From an uncultured Bacteroidota bacterium (GTDB taxonomy: Bacteria > Bacteroidota > Bacteroidia > Chitinophagales > Chitinophagaceae): a DNA stretch of 61,920 nucleotides. Positions 12,961-20,634 of this stretch are shown piece after piece (position 1 is the first letter of the stretch; every line of letters begins with the position of its first letter). A program made the position numbers and the translations under genes. The notes under the pieces are model-generated. The model saw only the letters and a list, made by a program, of their open reading frames with translations. It was not told the DNA's origin and made no database searches. Location: NCBI GenBank assembly GCA_903905065.1, contig CAIVEW010000112.1, positions 1 through 61,920 on the forward strand. Direction: 5' to 3'.

Positions 12961-13778
12961 TCGAGGGATACAATAACATCGAACTGTACTCCATAACCGG
13001 CTACTGATGCGTCTGGCTTTCTCCAAACCATACCGATCTGACCTGCATTGTTCAGAAGACATGTTAGTGTATTGAAATAACTCGTGCCGGAGTGGTCGAG
13101 AACCTCTGTTGCAAATATTCCAATTGCAAAAAACGGTTTGTTAATGCTTGCAGGCCAATAAGCCGCAGGAAGTGTGGCTACAACCGTATATGTCAGACTT
13201 GGAGCAGCAGCAAAATCTGCTGGTGAAGCTGCCGACAATACACCTTTTAACCGTAGGGTATTAGCCATAAAATCTTTCTTATAATACACTGTGCCGGTTA
13301 TCGTGCCGTGCCCCGCACCTGTTGCCACGGCGATTGAATTCCATGCAGACTCACGATAGTTTAATCCGAGCGCAACCCCAAAAGGTACAAGAGACGAAAG
13401 AGGAAAACCGCCCGCTCCTGTCGAGCTGGGCCCAGCCACAAGCGTTGCCGTTTTTTCAATGATCACGTCCTGTGCACTGGAATCATAGAACGTCAATGGC
13501 AGTGATGAAGTCGTAATGCTCACCATCGCAACATCTGTGCCGGTAGGCACTACTGTCCCACCAGTGAACTTTATAAAATCCCCCAGATAATAAAACCATC
13601 CATCCGATGCCGTATTACCTGCGCCGCTCACTACCATTCCCTTCACAGAATAAGGCACTGTACCACCTATACTGCCCAATGCAGTAAATATTTCGCTATA
13701 TGCTTGCTGCAAATAATCAATATCGTCCTGGCATAAAGGGTAACCACCCAACTGCGAAAAATTAATACTCTTTCCCAT
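12957..13778 (-). CDS. Phage tail fibre-like protein
   Basis: 273 residues without a signal peptide, rich in Gly, Ser, Thr and Ala with repeated short beta segments (VKGMVVSGAGNTASDGWFYYLGDFIKF, read in parts). The layout, with a short helical N-terminus (LCQDDIDYLQQAYSEIFTALG) followed by a beta-rich body, is common in distal tail or fibre proteins of contractile phages. The position, last in a baseplate-J-like / tail / fibre series on the same strand, supports this. No receptor-binding family is recognised. It could also be part of a tailocin, but no sheath, tube or lysis genes are present. Confidence 0.6.
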   Translation of the reverse strand: MGKSINFSQLGGYPLCQDDIDYLQQAYSEIFTALGSIGGTVPYSVKGMVVSGAGNTASDGWFYYLGDFIKFTGGTVVPTGTDVAMVSITTSSLPLTFYDSSAQDVIIEKTATLVAGPSSTGAGGFPLSSLVPFGVALGLNYRESAWNSIAVATGAGHGTITGTVYYKKDFMANTLRLKGVLSAASPADFAAAPSLTYTVVATLPAAYWPASINKPFFAIGIFATEVLDHSGTSYFNTLTCLLNNAGQIGMVWRKPDASVAGYGVQFDVIVSLD

Positions 13779-13796
13779 TTTCTAAATTTTAAATCG

Positions 13797-14321
13797 TTAT
13801 GGTAAAACTTTCACCTGGTAAGTGTTCTTACTTACCAGCCTGTATTTATCTACTATTGCCCGCAACCTGTTCACATCATAACCAACTGCAACGCTCACAC
13901 TATGCGGTACGTTTACTATAAACTGAAAGCCTACTGCATACGTTTCTGCGCGAGTGTATAACCACGAAGGACTTTGGTATGCTGTAGTGCCTACTTCACT
14001 CCTCCTCGCCAGGTACACAGGCTTTTCTTCGCTCCTTTGATACAAATACACCGGATCGGCATAAAATCCATCGCTTATATAAATCCCTCTGACGACCGGA
14101 TCAAACACGTCATTCAGTGCAGCCTCTATATAGCATACCTGGCTGCTGTGATTAAGCCAGTATAGGTTATTAGTTCTGTTAGTAGAAAACAACCCGTATA
14201 AATAGGCTACAGGGCTAACTAGCGTCTTTAGCCATGCCAGCATTTTTGCCTTGCGCAATCGAACTGCGATCGAGGAATTCGGCAATCCGTCACTATTATA
14301 ATTAACATCAAATACGCTCAT
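13797..14321 (-). CDS. Phage tail protein, by position like tail protein I
   Basis: 174 residues, no signal peptide. The N-terminus (RLRKAKMLAWLKTLVSPVAYLYGLF) is a helical, basic segment. The middle has repeats of Tyr/Arg-rich strands (VYLYQRSEEKPVYLARRSE), and the C-terminus VDKYRLVSKNTYQVKVL ends in strands. It lies 11 nt downstream of the baseplate-J-like fragment and 18 nt upstream of the fibre gene, the place of tail protein I in P2-like tails. The sequence alone does not prove the assignment. Confidence 0.5.
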   Translation of the reverse strand: MSVFDVNYNSDGLPNSSIAVRLRKAKMLAWLKTLVSPVAYLYGLFSTNRTNNLYWLNHSSQVCYIEAALNDVFDPVVRGIYISDGFYADPVYLYQRSEEKPVYLARRSEVGTTAYQSPSWLYTRAETYAVGFQFIVNVPHSVSVAVGYDVNRLRAIVDKYRLVSKNTYQVKVLP

Positions 14322-14332
14322 ATCATTTACTC

Positions 14333-14692
14333 TTAAATACTGTATGCTTCATAGGTTACATTGCCATCAAAATATGCTCCGTCAAGCGCCATATACCCCG
14401 CATCCGGAGTATATTGGGGAGGCAACTGATCATTGATCACAACCGGATCAGTTGCGCCGTAGAATGCCTGAACGGCCACTACGTCAGCGATGATCACGCC
14501 TGGTACTGCTTGCATAGCAGCAATAAAGCTGTTGAGTACAAACACACCGTTAAACGGTAATGTGTCGAGAAACGCATTGACGGCATCTTTCACAGGTGCG
14601 GTAGCAGTGCCGTCGATCCTGCTGCCATCAGCATCCAATACCAGCGGATCATAATATATTACCATTGTGGGCTGAAAAGTATCTGCCGCGCC
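14333..14692 (-). pseudogene. C-terminal fragment of a baseplate-J-like protein
   Basis: The open frame runs from 14692, just after TGA 14693-14695, to the stop at 14333. An internal ATG at 14665 gives 110 residues. Segments PVKDAVNAFLDTLPFNG and LNSFIAAMQAVPGVIIADV match the C-terminal part of baseplate J-like proteins, which form the wedge ring of contractile tails. Full proteins are several hundred residues, so only the end is left. Residues before the ATG (AADTFQPT) fit the same family, showing that the true coding part extends to the junction. A plus-strand phage gene starts in the same 30 bp, which indicates a deletion. Confidence 0.6.
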
Positions 14693-14711
14693 TCAGGTAA
14701 ATAAAAACGGC

Positions 14712-15074
14712 TTGGCGCTCACCAAAGAGGAAGCTGTATCAGATTTTACAGATAAGAGAACAACCAGCCTTAGTAGCTTATCGGCGGGTGAGCTGGCCGG
14801 TATTGAGCAATATTTATCTACCCTCACCAGCCACCGCCAGGCATCAGCGCCTGTCGTTGATCCTATAGGAGATAACCTGCGCAAGGGCATAATTTCCCAA
14901 TTCCTGTCCATAGGCCGTGACGTTAAGGCGGCAAAGGATTGGGCCGAGAAATACGGCGTACAGGGCAACAAACGCAAGTTTAATGACTACAACCATCAGG
15001 AACTATACCTGCTCTTCCAGAATGCCAAAAAAATGAAGAAAGATCATATAAAATCAGTAACCCGCCGTCCATGA
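14712..15074 (+). CDS. Phage-type protein, 5' end probably lost
   Basis: 120 residues from a TTG at 14712. The frame is open upstream to 14676 (PQVNKNGLALTKEE...) without an ATG, so the original start has probably been deleted. The protein is charged and helical (GDNLRKGIISQFLSIGRDVKAAKDW, read in parts; ELYLLFQNAKKMKKD). Its ATGA overlap with the following gene marks an operon. Similar small proteins occur in the early regions of Bacteroidota prophages, but the family is not recognised. It is probably not expressed, given the missing start and promoter. Confidence 0.45.
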   Translation: MALTKEEAVSDFTDKRTTSLSSLSAGELAGIEQYLSTLTSHRQASAPVVDPIGDNLRKGIISQFLSIGRDVKAAKDWAEKYGVQGNKRKFNDYNHQELYLLFQNAKKMKKDHIKSVTRRP

Positions 15075-15484
15075 TCACCGTACTAATGACAAGCCCCACC
15101 TTTGAAGGGGAGATAACATTCATTTACAACGAAAAGAACTGCCTCTCTTCTCTTCTTATTAGTGAGCCGCTAAAAGATAACCAATACGAATTCCTCAAGG
15201 CCAACCTTCCTTGGCACAAAGATCAGCTTCCGGCGCTCGCTTCCCTTACCCTCCATGCCACCTTCATTCACAAGAAGCTGGAGGTAACCTTCGATATGTT
15301 TTGGAACCGGTACAACGATAAAGATCGCTCCAGTAAGAAGAAAACTTTGGCAATGTGGGAGAAAATGAGCCAGGCAGAACAAATAAAAGCCTATTTATAT
15401 ATCCCTGTTTACAACCGGCATCGTGGCAATGCAGAAAAGAAGTACGCAACCACCTACCTCGCCGCCGAGTTATGGAACAATTAA
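15071..15484 (+). CDS. Phage protein with a replication-organiser-like C-terminus
   Basis: 137 residues. The second half reads FDMFWNRYNDKDRSSKKKTLAMWEKM (in parts) and ends ATTYLAAELWNN. The pattern FW-x2-Y, Lys-rich stretch, W-x-K-M/L and a terminal TYL-x4-W is common to the C-terminal domain of phage replication initiators and organisers (DnaT/GpO-like). The N-terminal half (MITVLMTSPTFEGEITFIYN) is a small beta domain of unknown role. It overlaps the preceding gene by 4 nt. With the DNA-binding part of a full initiator absent, it may be a partner protein rather than an initiator. Confidence 0.45.
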   Translation: MITVLMTSPTFEGEITFIYNEKNCLSSLLISEPLKDNQYEFLKANLPWHKDQLPALASLTLHATFIHKKLEVTFDMFWNRYNDKDRSSKKKTLAMWEKMSQAEQIKAYLYIPVYNRHRGNAEKKYATTYLAAELWNN

Positions 15485-15891
15485 AGTGTAATACAAACCA
15501 AAAGTACAGAATTTGTTACCCTGCAAAACCGTAACATCAACCGTAACAAATGCATCAGCGTCAAAAATACACTTCCTTTTCTCCTCTAAGAATATAGTAT
15601 ATCACCTTATTCCTAGGTTAAAATAGCTTTAAAAAGGCATTACAGCCGGTTCTGGCGGCCTTACATGGTAGAGCAATGGTAGTAAATGGTAATCCAGTTT
15701 GTTAGGTTTTTCCGGGCAAAAAATACCTTAAAGCTGCAATAGCAGCGGCTCTTGGTAGAAAGGTAATGTTTCTGTACTTTTAGTTATGCCCCTTAGTTAT
15801 CGCTGTTGGAAAACAGGGATCCTCGCTCCTAACATAACGAAAATCAAGAAAATCACATAAATCACGAAAATCAAGGTTCAAATTTTTCCCG
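15485..15891. other. Gene-free right end of the prophage remnant
   Basis: No gene seen. It contains ACCGTAACA twice (about 15528 and 15539), ATGGTAG-like units three times at 15664-15692, and AAAAATACACTT (about 15566), which also occurs at about 11313 near the left end. The last could be a trace of attachment sites but is short. The dispersed AATCA element (15837-15880) closes the stretch. Confidence 0.35.
15837..15880. repeat. Dispersed AATCA/GTTCA element, copy 3
   Basis: Units AAATCAAGAAAATCACATAA then ATCACGAAAATCAAGGTTCA, upstream of the rpsA promoter. Confidence 0.5.
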
Positions 15892-15899
15892 TATCTTTG
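15892..15899 (+). promoter_or_regulatory. -7 box of rpsA
   Basis: TATCTTTG matches TAnnTTTG. The start site would fall near 15906, giving a leader of about 47 nt. No clear -33 TTG is seen. Confidence 0.5.
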
Positions 15900-15902
15900 C
15901 AA

Positions 15903-15940
15903 TCCCAAAAAAATTGGGAATAATTCATTTTTTAACCTCC
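15903..15940 (+). promoter_or_regulatory. rpsA leader with hairpin and anti-SD-like motif
   Basis: Hairpin TCCCAA-AAAAA-TTGGGA (15903-15919), then TAACCTCC (15933-15940), which copies the CCTCC core of the 16S rRNA 3' end instead of complementing it. S1 genes are autoregulated through leader structure in other phyla. Its role here is inference. Confidence 0.3.
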
Positions 15941-15952
15941 GGTGCATTATAA

Positions 15953-18031
15953 GTGCGCCGTACAAACAGAAGTACTATTTTGGAAGACCAGGTAATCAAT
16001 TCAGAGAACGTAGCATCATCACAGGATGAAACTACTCCGCACACTGCAGCCGTAACTGATTCAGCAGCAGAGACAACAGAAGAAACATCTAACGATGCTC
16101 CTGTTGCAGCACACGAAGAGGCAGCAGAGCCGCAAAACATCACAGCAGACGAAGCGCACGAAGCAGCACAGCCAGCTATGGAAGCAGCTACGCACACCCG
16201 CGCACCTCGCCACTACTACGAATCAGCATCAACAACATCTCACGATGATTTTGACTGGAGTGTAGACAAACGCAATGTAGCTTCTTACAAAGACGACGAG
16301 CGCGTACATTTCGACTCACTTTATGGCAATACTTTCAAAGCGATCGCAGAATCAGAACTGCTGACCGGCGCTGTAGTAGGCCTTACCAAGACAGATGCCA
16401 TCATCAACATCGGTTTCAAATCAGACGGCCTTGTGTCTCTTAATGAATTCCGCGACATGCCGGACGTGAAGATAGGCGACGTGATAGAAGTAATGGTGGT
16501 GGAAAAAGAAGACAAACACGGCCACCTGCACCTGAGCCGCAAACTCGCAAGAGCAGCACGCGCATGGCAGCAGATCGTTGACTTCTACAAAACTGGCGAA
16601 GTGGTTACAGGTACCATCACATCCAAGACCAAGGGCGGTCTTATCGTGGATGTTTATGGCCTCGAAACATTCCTTCCCGGTTCTCAGATCGACGTTAAGC
16701 CCGTTACCGACTACGATCAGTACGTTGGCAAAACAATGGACTTCAAGGTTGTTAAGATCAATGAAACTATACGTAACGCTGTCGTTTCTCACAAAGCGCT
16801 TATCGAAAGCGATATCGAGCAGCAGCGCAGCGTTATCATCGGCCAGCTCGAGAAAGGACAGGTACTGGAAGGTACTGTTAAGAATGTTACCGACTTCGGT
16901 GCGTTCATCGACCTTGGTGGTGTTGACGGGTTACTGTACATCACAGACATTAGCTGGGGCCGCGTAACGCATCCAAGCGAAGTGCTGCAGAATGGCCAGA
17001 AACTGAACGTGGTGGTTCTTGACTTCGATGACGAGAAGAAACGTATCAGCCTCGGCCTGAAACAACTGACTCCTCACCCATGGGATAACCTGCCTGCAGA
17101 AATACAGGAAGGCGCCAAGATCAAGGGCAAGGTGGTTAATATCGAAGATTACGGTGCATTCCTCGAAATCATGCCTGGCGTAGAAGGCCTGGTACACGTT
17201 TCTGAGATCACATGGTCTTCTCAGCCTATCAACGCTAAGGAATTCTTCAAGCTTGGCGAAGAGCATGAAGCTGTGGTAGTAACGCTGGACAAAGACGAGC
17301 GCAAGATGAGCCTCTCTATCAAGCAGCTTACACAGGATCCGTGGGATACTATCGAAAATAAATTCCCGATCGACAGCCGCCACACCGGCACTGTTAAGAA
17401 CATCACTCCATACGGCGTATTTGTAGAGCTGGAAACAGGCATAGGCGGCATGATACACATCAGCGACCTTAGCTGGATCAAGCGTTACAACCACCCAAGT
17501 GAGTTTGTAAAGACCGGCGATAAGATAGAAGTGATGATCCTGTCTATCGACAAGGAGAACCGCAAGCTGGCGCTGGGCCACAAACAACTGGAAGAAGATC
17601 CGTGGAACACGTTCGAAACTGTATTCCCGATCGGTTCTATACACGAGGGCAGCGTAACCCGCAAAGACGAGAAAGGCGCTACTGTTCAGTTACAGTACGG
17701 CTTGGAAGCTTACTCTCCTGCACGCCACCTCCGCAAAGAAGACGGCAGCAATGTAGAAGCCGAAGAAACACTTCCGTTCATGATCATCGAATTCGATCGT
17801 AACGACAAGCGTATCATGGTTTCTCACAGCAAGGTATGGGAGCAGGTGAAGAACGAAGAGAAAGAATCAATGAGAAAAGAGGCTACAGCCGAATCGGAAA
17901 AGACTAAGAAAGCAGTGAAAAACATACAGAGCAAAGTAGAGAAGCCCACACTCGGCGACCTCGGCGCTCTGGCTGCGATCAAGGACAAGATGAAGCAAGC
18001 TGAAAACGACAACGAAGCAGCAGCTGAATAA
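15953..18031 (+). CDS. rpsA: 30S ribosomal protein S1
   Basis: 692 residues with six S1 RNA-binding domains at about 138-197, 215-284, 302-372, 387-458, 475-547 and 561-628. The third to fifth show the full pattern (VTDFGAFIDLGGVDGLLYITD in parts; GLVHVSEITW; GMIHISDLSW). S1 binds mRNA on the 30S subunit and is especially important where Shine-Dalgarno sequences are rare, as here. The start is taken at GTG 15953 because TAA lies directly before it; a TTG at 15977 is an alternative. Residues 10-80 are an acidic Ala/Glu/Thr-rich extension and the last 60 are a charged helical tail. A strong terminator follows at 18088-18116. Confidence 0.95.
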   Translation: MRRTNRSTILEDQVINSENVASSQDETTPHTAAVTDSAAETTEETSNDAPVAAHEEAAEPQNITADEAHEAAQPAMEAATHTRAPRHYYESASTTSHDDFDWSVDKRNVASYKDDERVHFDSLYGNTFKAIAESELLTGAVVGLTKTDAIINIGFKSDGLVSLNEFRDMPDVKIGDVIEVMVVEKEDKHGHLHLSRKLARAARAWQQIVDFYKTGEVVTGTITSKTKGGLIVDVYGLETFLPGSQIDVKPVTDYDQYVGKTMDFKVVKINETIRNAVVSHKALIESDIEQQRSVIIGQLEKGQVLEGTVKNVTDFGAFIDLGGVDGLLYITDISWGRVTHPSEVLQNGQKLNVVVLDFDDEKKRISLGLKQLTPHPWDNLPAEIQEGAKIKGKVVNIEDYGAFLEIMPGVEGLVHVSEITWSSQPINAKEFFKLGEEHEAVVVTLDKDERKMSLSIKQLTQDPWDTIENKFPIDSRHTGTVKNITPYGVFVELETGIGGMIHISDLSWIKRYNHPSEFVKTGDKIEVMILSIDKENRKLALGHKQLEEDPWNTFETVFPIGSIHEGSVTRKDEKGATVQLQYGLEAYSPARHLRKEDGSNVEAEETLPFMIIEFDRNDKRIMVSHSKVWEQVKNEEKESMRKEATAESEKTKKAVKNIQSKVEKPTLGDLGALAAIKDKMKQAENDNEAAAE

Positions 18032-18087
18032 TTGAACAATTCGGCAACTTGACAATTAGTCAATCCAGCCGTTTGGTAAATATGCCT

Positions 18088-18116
18088 AGAGCGCCCGGAA
18101 AAATTCCGGGCGCTCT
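18088..18116 (+). terminator. rpsA terminator
   Basis: Perfect 13-bp stem AGAGCGCCCGGAA / TTCCGGGCGCTCT with a 3-nt loop, followed by CGTTTTGTGTTT. Confidence 0.85.
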
Positions 18117-18211
18117 CGTTTTGTGTTTGATCACTTTGCCTTAATTAATGTAACTTTAATCAACTCCTAAATTGGCTAATTGCCAAATTTTCAAATTATC
18201 AAATTCAAAAA

Positions 18212-18451
18212 ATGGCCTGGACAGAAAAAGACAACAAACTACACCGCAGCTTCAAGTTCAAGGACTTTGGCGAGGCATTCTCATTTATGACACATGTAGC
18301 GCTGATAGCTGAAAAGCAGGACCACCACCCCACCTGGACAAATACGTACAATAAGGTGGATATTTGGCTGAACACCCACGACAAAGGCGATATCGTGACC
18401 GACAAGGACAGAACGCTGGCGGCCGCTATAGATAAGATAACGGGCAAATAA
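18212..18451 (+). CDS. 4a-hydroxytetrahydrobiopterin dehydratase (PCD/DCoH family)
   Basis: 79 residues, slightly shorter than the usual 95-115, because the N-terminus starts directly with the [13 protein letters not shown] strand-helix unit. The active-site motif is present: EKQDHHPTW with His38-His39-Pro40, followed by [11 protein letters not shown] and the closing [13 protein letters not shown]. The enzyme removes water from 4a-hydroxy-tetrahydropterin to recycle the cofactor of aromatic amino-acid hydroxylases. In bacteria without such a hydroxylase, homologues may act on molybdopterin or folate-related pterins. Thirteen bases separate it from the next gene, so they are probably cotranscribed. 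Confidence 0.88.
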   Translation: MAWTEKDNKLHRSFKFKDFGEAFSFMTHVALIAEKQDHHPTWTNTYNKVDIWLNTHDKGDIVTDKDRTLAAAIDKITGK

Positions 18452-18464
18452 AACCGAGAAACCG

Positions 18465-18860
18465 ATGACCAACAAAGCCACCGGAACCTTCGAAGTAAAG
18501 ATCGTTCCGCAAACAGACCGGGATGTTCCTATGCTCGGCCGCATGACCATCGACAAACAATTTCATGGCGATCTTGAGGCTACCACACAGGGACAGATGC
18601 TCAGCGCAGGAACTGCAATCCCTAACTCCGCCGGCTATGTGGCTATTGAAAGAGTGGAGGGCTCCCTGCACGGCAAAACAGGCAGTTTTGTGCTACAACA
18701 TGTGGGGCTGATGAACCGTGGCGTACCGTCGCTGTCCGTAACGGTCATACCCGATTCGGGAACGGATGAACTGGAGGGATTATCTGGAACGCTAACAATA
18801 ATCAGGGAGCAAGGCAAGCACGCCTACGAATTCGTATACGAACTGCCTTCTGAAAAGTAA
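18465..18860 (+). CDS. DUF3224 family protein
   Basis: 131 residues. The family pattern is clear: MTNKATGTFEVKIVPQ at the start, RMTIDKQFHGDLEATTQGQML, YVAIERVEGSLHGKTGSF and a C-terminal GLSGTLTI with HAYEFVYELP. DUF3224 proteins form a small beta-barrel related to allene oxide cyclase, but no enzymatic activity is established. There is no signal peptide, so it is cytoplasmic. It follows the pterin dehydratase gene by 13 bp in the same orientation. Confidence 0.88.
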   Translation: MTNKATGTFEVKIVPQTDRDVPMLGRMTIDKQFHGDLEATTQGQMLSAGTAIPNSAGYVAIERVEGSLHGKTGSFVLQHVGLMNRGVPSLSVTVIPDSGTDELEGLSGTLTIIREQGKHAYEFVYELPSEK

Positions 18861-18910
18861 ATACTAAGTTTTCCGTGAAACGTTGGAATGCAAAACTCAT
18901 TCGACCACAG

Positions 18911-18940
18911 CCTCTCCTTTAGGAGAGGGACGGGGTGAGG
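18911..18940. repeat. CCTCTCC hairpin repeat
   Basis: Perfect hairpin CCTCTCC-TTTA-GGAGAGG (18911-18928) followed by GACGGGGTGAGG; sister of the copy at 6439-6470. It lies between two converging genes and may terminate both. Confidence 0.65.
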
Positions 18941-19498
18941 CTATTCAGCTATCCTGTGCTGCCTCAGTATCTTAGGGAAACGAACTTCCAAGCCACCATG
19001 AACAGTACCTTTGTAGCCTACACCCACCTCAAGAAATCCAGCCACTTGGCGGCCGATGCGAATGCCAAGAGGAGTAGCCTGGAACCCGGAGGCCCATAAC
19101 CCTGACCTGTCAGCGTGGCCGGGCTCGCGGGTAAGATCATCGAATACGCTTACGCCATACGCAAGAGCGCCATATAACCTTACCCTGATGAGATCGTTGC
19201 GGGTATCCAAATAAGCAAAGGTCATTTCAGGCACGAAAGACAGAAAACTGCCCCATGTACGGATGTTTTCGTAACCTATGCCCATACCCATGGTCACATT
19301 CTTGTTAATATAGTATCTGTACGTGATATTAGAAACGCCGGACGACGCACTGAACGGAGCACCGTTGTAAAAGCTGTAAATGCTGTAATACCCATAGCCT
19401 ACTGCTATTTCGCTCTTACCTCTTTGTGCAAAACTGTTATACGCACTAAAGATCATTAACAAAGCAAAAAACAAAACAGGTATCTTTCCTTTCATCAT
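18941..19498 (-). CDS. Outer-membrane beta-barrel protein
   Basis: 185 residues with a signal peptide (MMKGKIPVLFFALLMIFSAYNSFA, then QRGK). The mature part shows regular amphipathic strands (SEIAVGYGYYSIYSF, NVTMGMGIGYENIRTWG, RVRLYGALAYGVSVF) and ends near HGGLEVRFPKIL, consistent with an eight-stranded OmpA/OmpX-like barrel. The function cannot be named; such barrels are often structural or adhesive. It converges on the DUF3224 gene, with a hairpin repeat between them. Confidence 0.65.
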   Translation of the reverse strand: MMKGKIPVLFFALLMIFSAYNSFAQRGKSEIAVGYGYYSIYSFYNGAPFSASSGVSNITYRYYINKNVTMGMGIGYENIRTWGSFLSFVPEMTFAYLDTRNDLIRVRLYGALAYGVSVFDDLTREPGHADRSGLWASGFQATPLGIRIGRQVAGFLEVGVGYKGTVHGGLEVRFPKILRQHRIAE

Positions 19499-19591
19499 AA
19501 AATGGCTTTAAGCTGTGGTATTTATTGATTACGAAGGCTAAAGATAGAGCAAACTTTCATTTCTCCAAAACCTTTGGCAATGAAATGTGTG

Positions 19592-19615
19592 AACCGGCCT
19601 GCCGGCAGGCCGGTT
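19592..19615. repeat. 24-bp perfect palindrome
   Basis: AACCGGCCTGCC followed by its exact complement GGCAGGCCGGTT. A variant palindrome lies at 61664-61687. Confidence 0.7.
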
Positions 19616-19658
19616 AATTATTAATGAATTGGATTGTTTTGTAGATAAACCTGAGAAA

Positions 19659-20129
19659 CTATTTTCTATGCCGCTGTACCTGCTGTAGTTTTTCTATATC
19701 GTTTTTGTCCTGAATGCGGCCGGTTCCAAATTTTGTCAAAACCAAGTGATTAAGATTGATGATTGGCATAGGTAAGCCTTCAATCTCGGCAATAATCTTT
19801 TCTTTATCGGCTTCTTCATAAGCCACTCCCGAAACTTTTGTAAGGAAATCTATTTTATACGGCCTTTCCCATGCGCTAAAAACGAGGGTTTCTGAAAAGT
19901 CTAAATCCATTATTAGGTGTAAGTCTTCGTTGTCAACATCGTTTTTCTCCAGAGCCTTGATAAGTTTTATTTTATTGTCATTGTCCGGTTTTATCCAAAT
20001 ATCCATGTCCCCGGTTGTACGATTATAACCGTGGTAGTTGACAGCATATCCGCCAACCAGCATAAATTGAACATTTTCTGCGAGCATATCTGCGATCAAT
20101 TTTCTATGTTCTTCAAAGAAAATATTCAT
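19659..20129 (-). CDS. Nucleotidyltransferase-like protein of a two-gene module
   Basis: 156 residues. The minimal nucleotidyltransferase core is visible: FMLVGGYAVNYHGYNRTTGDMDIWI, where GG-Y-N and D-D (Asp42 and Asp44) correspond to the GS-x-D-x-D metal site, and YKIDFLT supplies a third acidic residue. The C-terminus has INLNHLVLTKFGTGRIQDKNDIEKL, found in AbiEii-type and DUF6036 nucleotidyltransferases. Such proteins are toxins or antitoxins that transfer nucleotides to tRNA or partner proteins. The start overlaps the stop of the small upstream gene, so translation is coupled. Confidence 0.72.
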   Translation of the reverse strand: MNIFFEEHRKLIADMLAENVQFMLVGGYAVNYHGYNRTTGDMDIWIKPDNDNKIKLIKALEKNDVDNEDLHLIMDLDFSETLVFSAWERPYKIDFLTKVSGVAYEEADKEKIIAEIEGLPMPIINLNHLVLTKFGTGRIQDKNDIEKLQQVQRHRK

Positions 20130-20341
20130 GATTTATAGGATACTATTTTTAAGGACCGGCTAAGTTGAGGGTTCTCTATTTGATCATCTGTAAGGCCAAA
20201 CGAGGCTATGACCATTTCGTGCAAGTGCTCCAGCCGTTTTAAAGGTGTAATGGATGCCCAGTAATCAATCATCTCATCTTCCTGTTCCTGAAAAGAAGAA
20301 AAAATGCGTATTTTTTTATGGTCGGATGGCATAATGGGCAA
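20126..20341 (-). CDS. Small partner of the nucleotidyltransferase
   Basis: 71 residues, charged, with no signal peptide. It reads KKIRIFSSFQEQEDEMIDYWASITPLKRLEHLHEM (in parts). The E-x3-D-Y-W-x4-P-x-E/K-R-L-E pattern is common in small Bacteroidota proteins encoded directly before nucleotidyltransferases. It overlaps the transferase start by 4 nt (ATGA) and is first in the operon, as expected for an antitoxin or substrate-presenting partner. ATG 20332 is an alternative start three residues later. Function is inferred from context only. Confidence 0.6.
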   Translation of the reverse strand: MPIMPSDHKKIRIFSSFQEQEDEMIDYWASITPLKRLEHLHEMVIASFGLTDDQIENPQLSRSLKIVSYKS

Positions 20342-20622
20342 AAATACTAATTTGAAACGATTTGCAGCACTTCATGGTGTATTTCAAATCTTCGCTCTGA
20401 ATATCACATCCAAGCCCGTTTGGGGTTGGGACTTCCCGCCTATTTTATACCGGTTTTACCTGTGGTTATTCATATTGGCGTCTTTTGGGCTTCTTTTTTA
20501 ATGAGCATTAGTATTGCTTCTAGGCGAAGATTTGAAATGGCCTGCGCTCCCTGGAAATTCTACTTTCAGCGTGGCGATAACCTTTTAACCTTTTGCCTAA
20601 TTAACCTATTAGCTAAAAAACG

Positions 20623-20630
20623 TAACTTTG
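20623..20630 (+). promoter_or_regulatory. -7 box of coaBC, close to the start codon
   Basis: TAACTTTG matches TAnnTTTG, and the coaBC ATG is at 20635. The start site would fall at or next to the ATG, so the mRNA would be almost leaderless. Confidence 0.45.
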
Positions 20631-20634
20631 AACC

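Noticed and set aside
11313-15577. Prophage attachment sites from the shared AAAAATACACTT
   Set aside because: Twelve bases in AT-rich DNA are too few, and no integrase or tRNA target is present.
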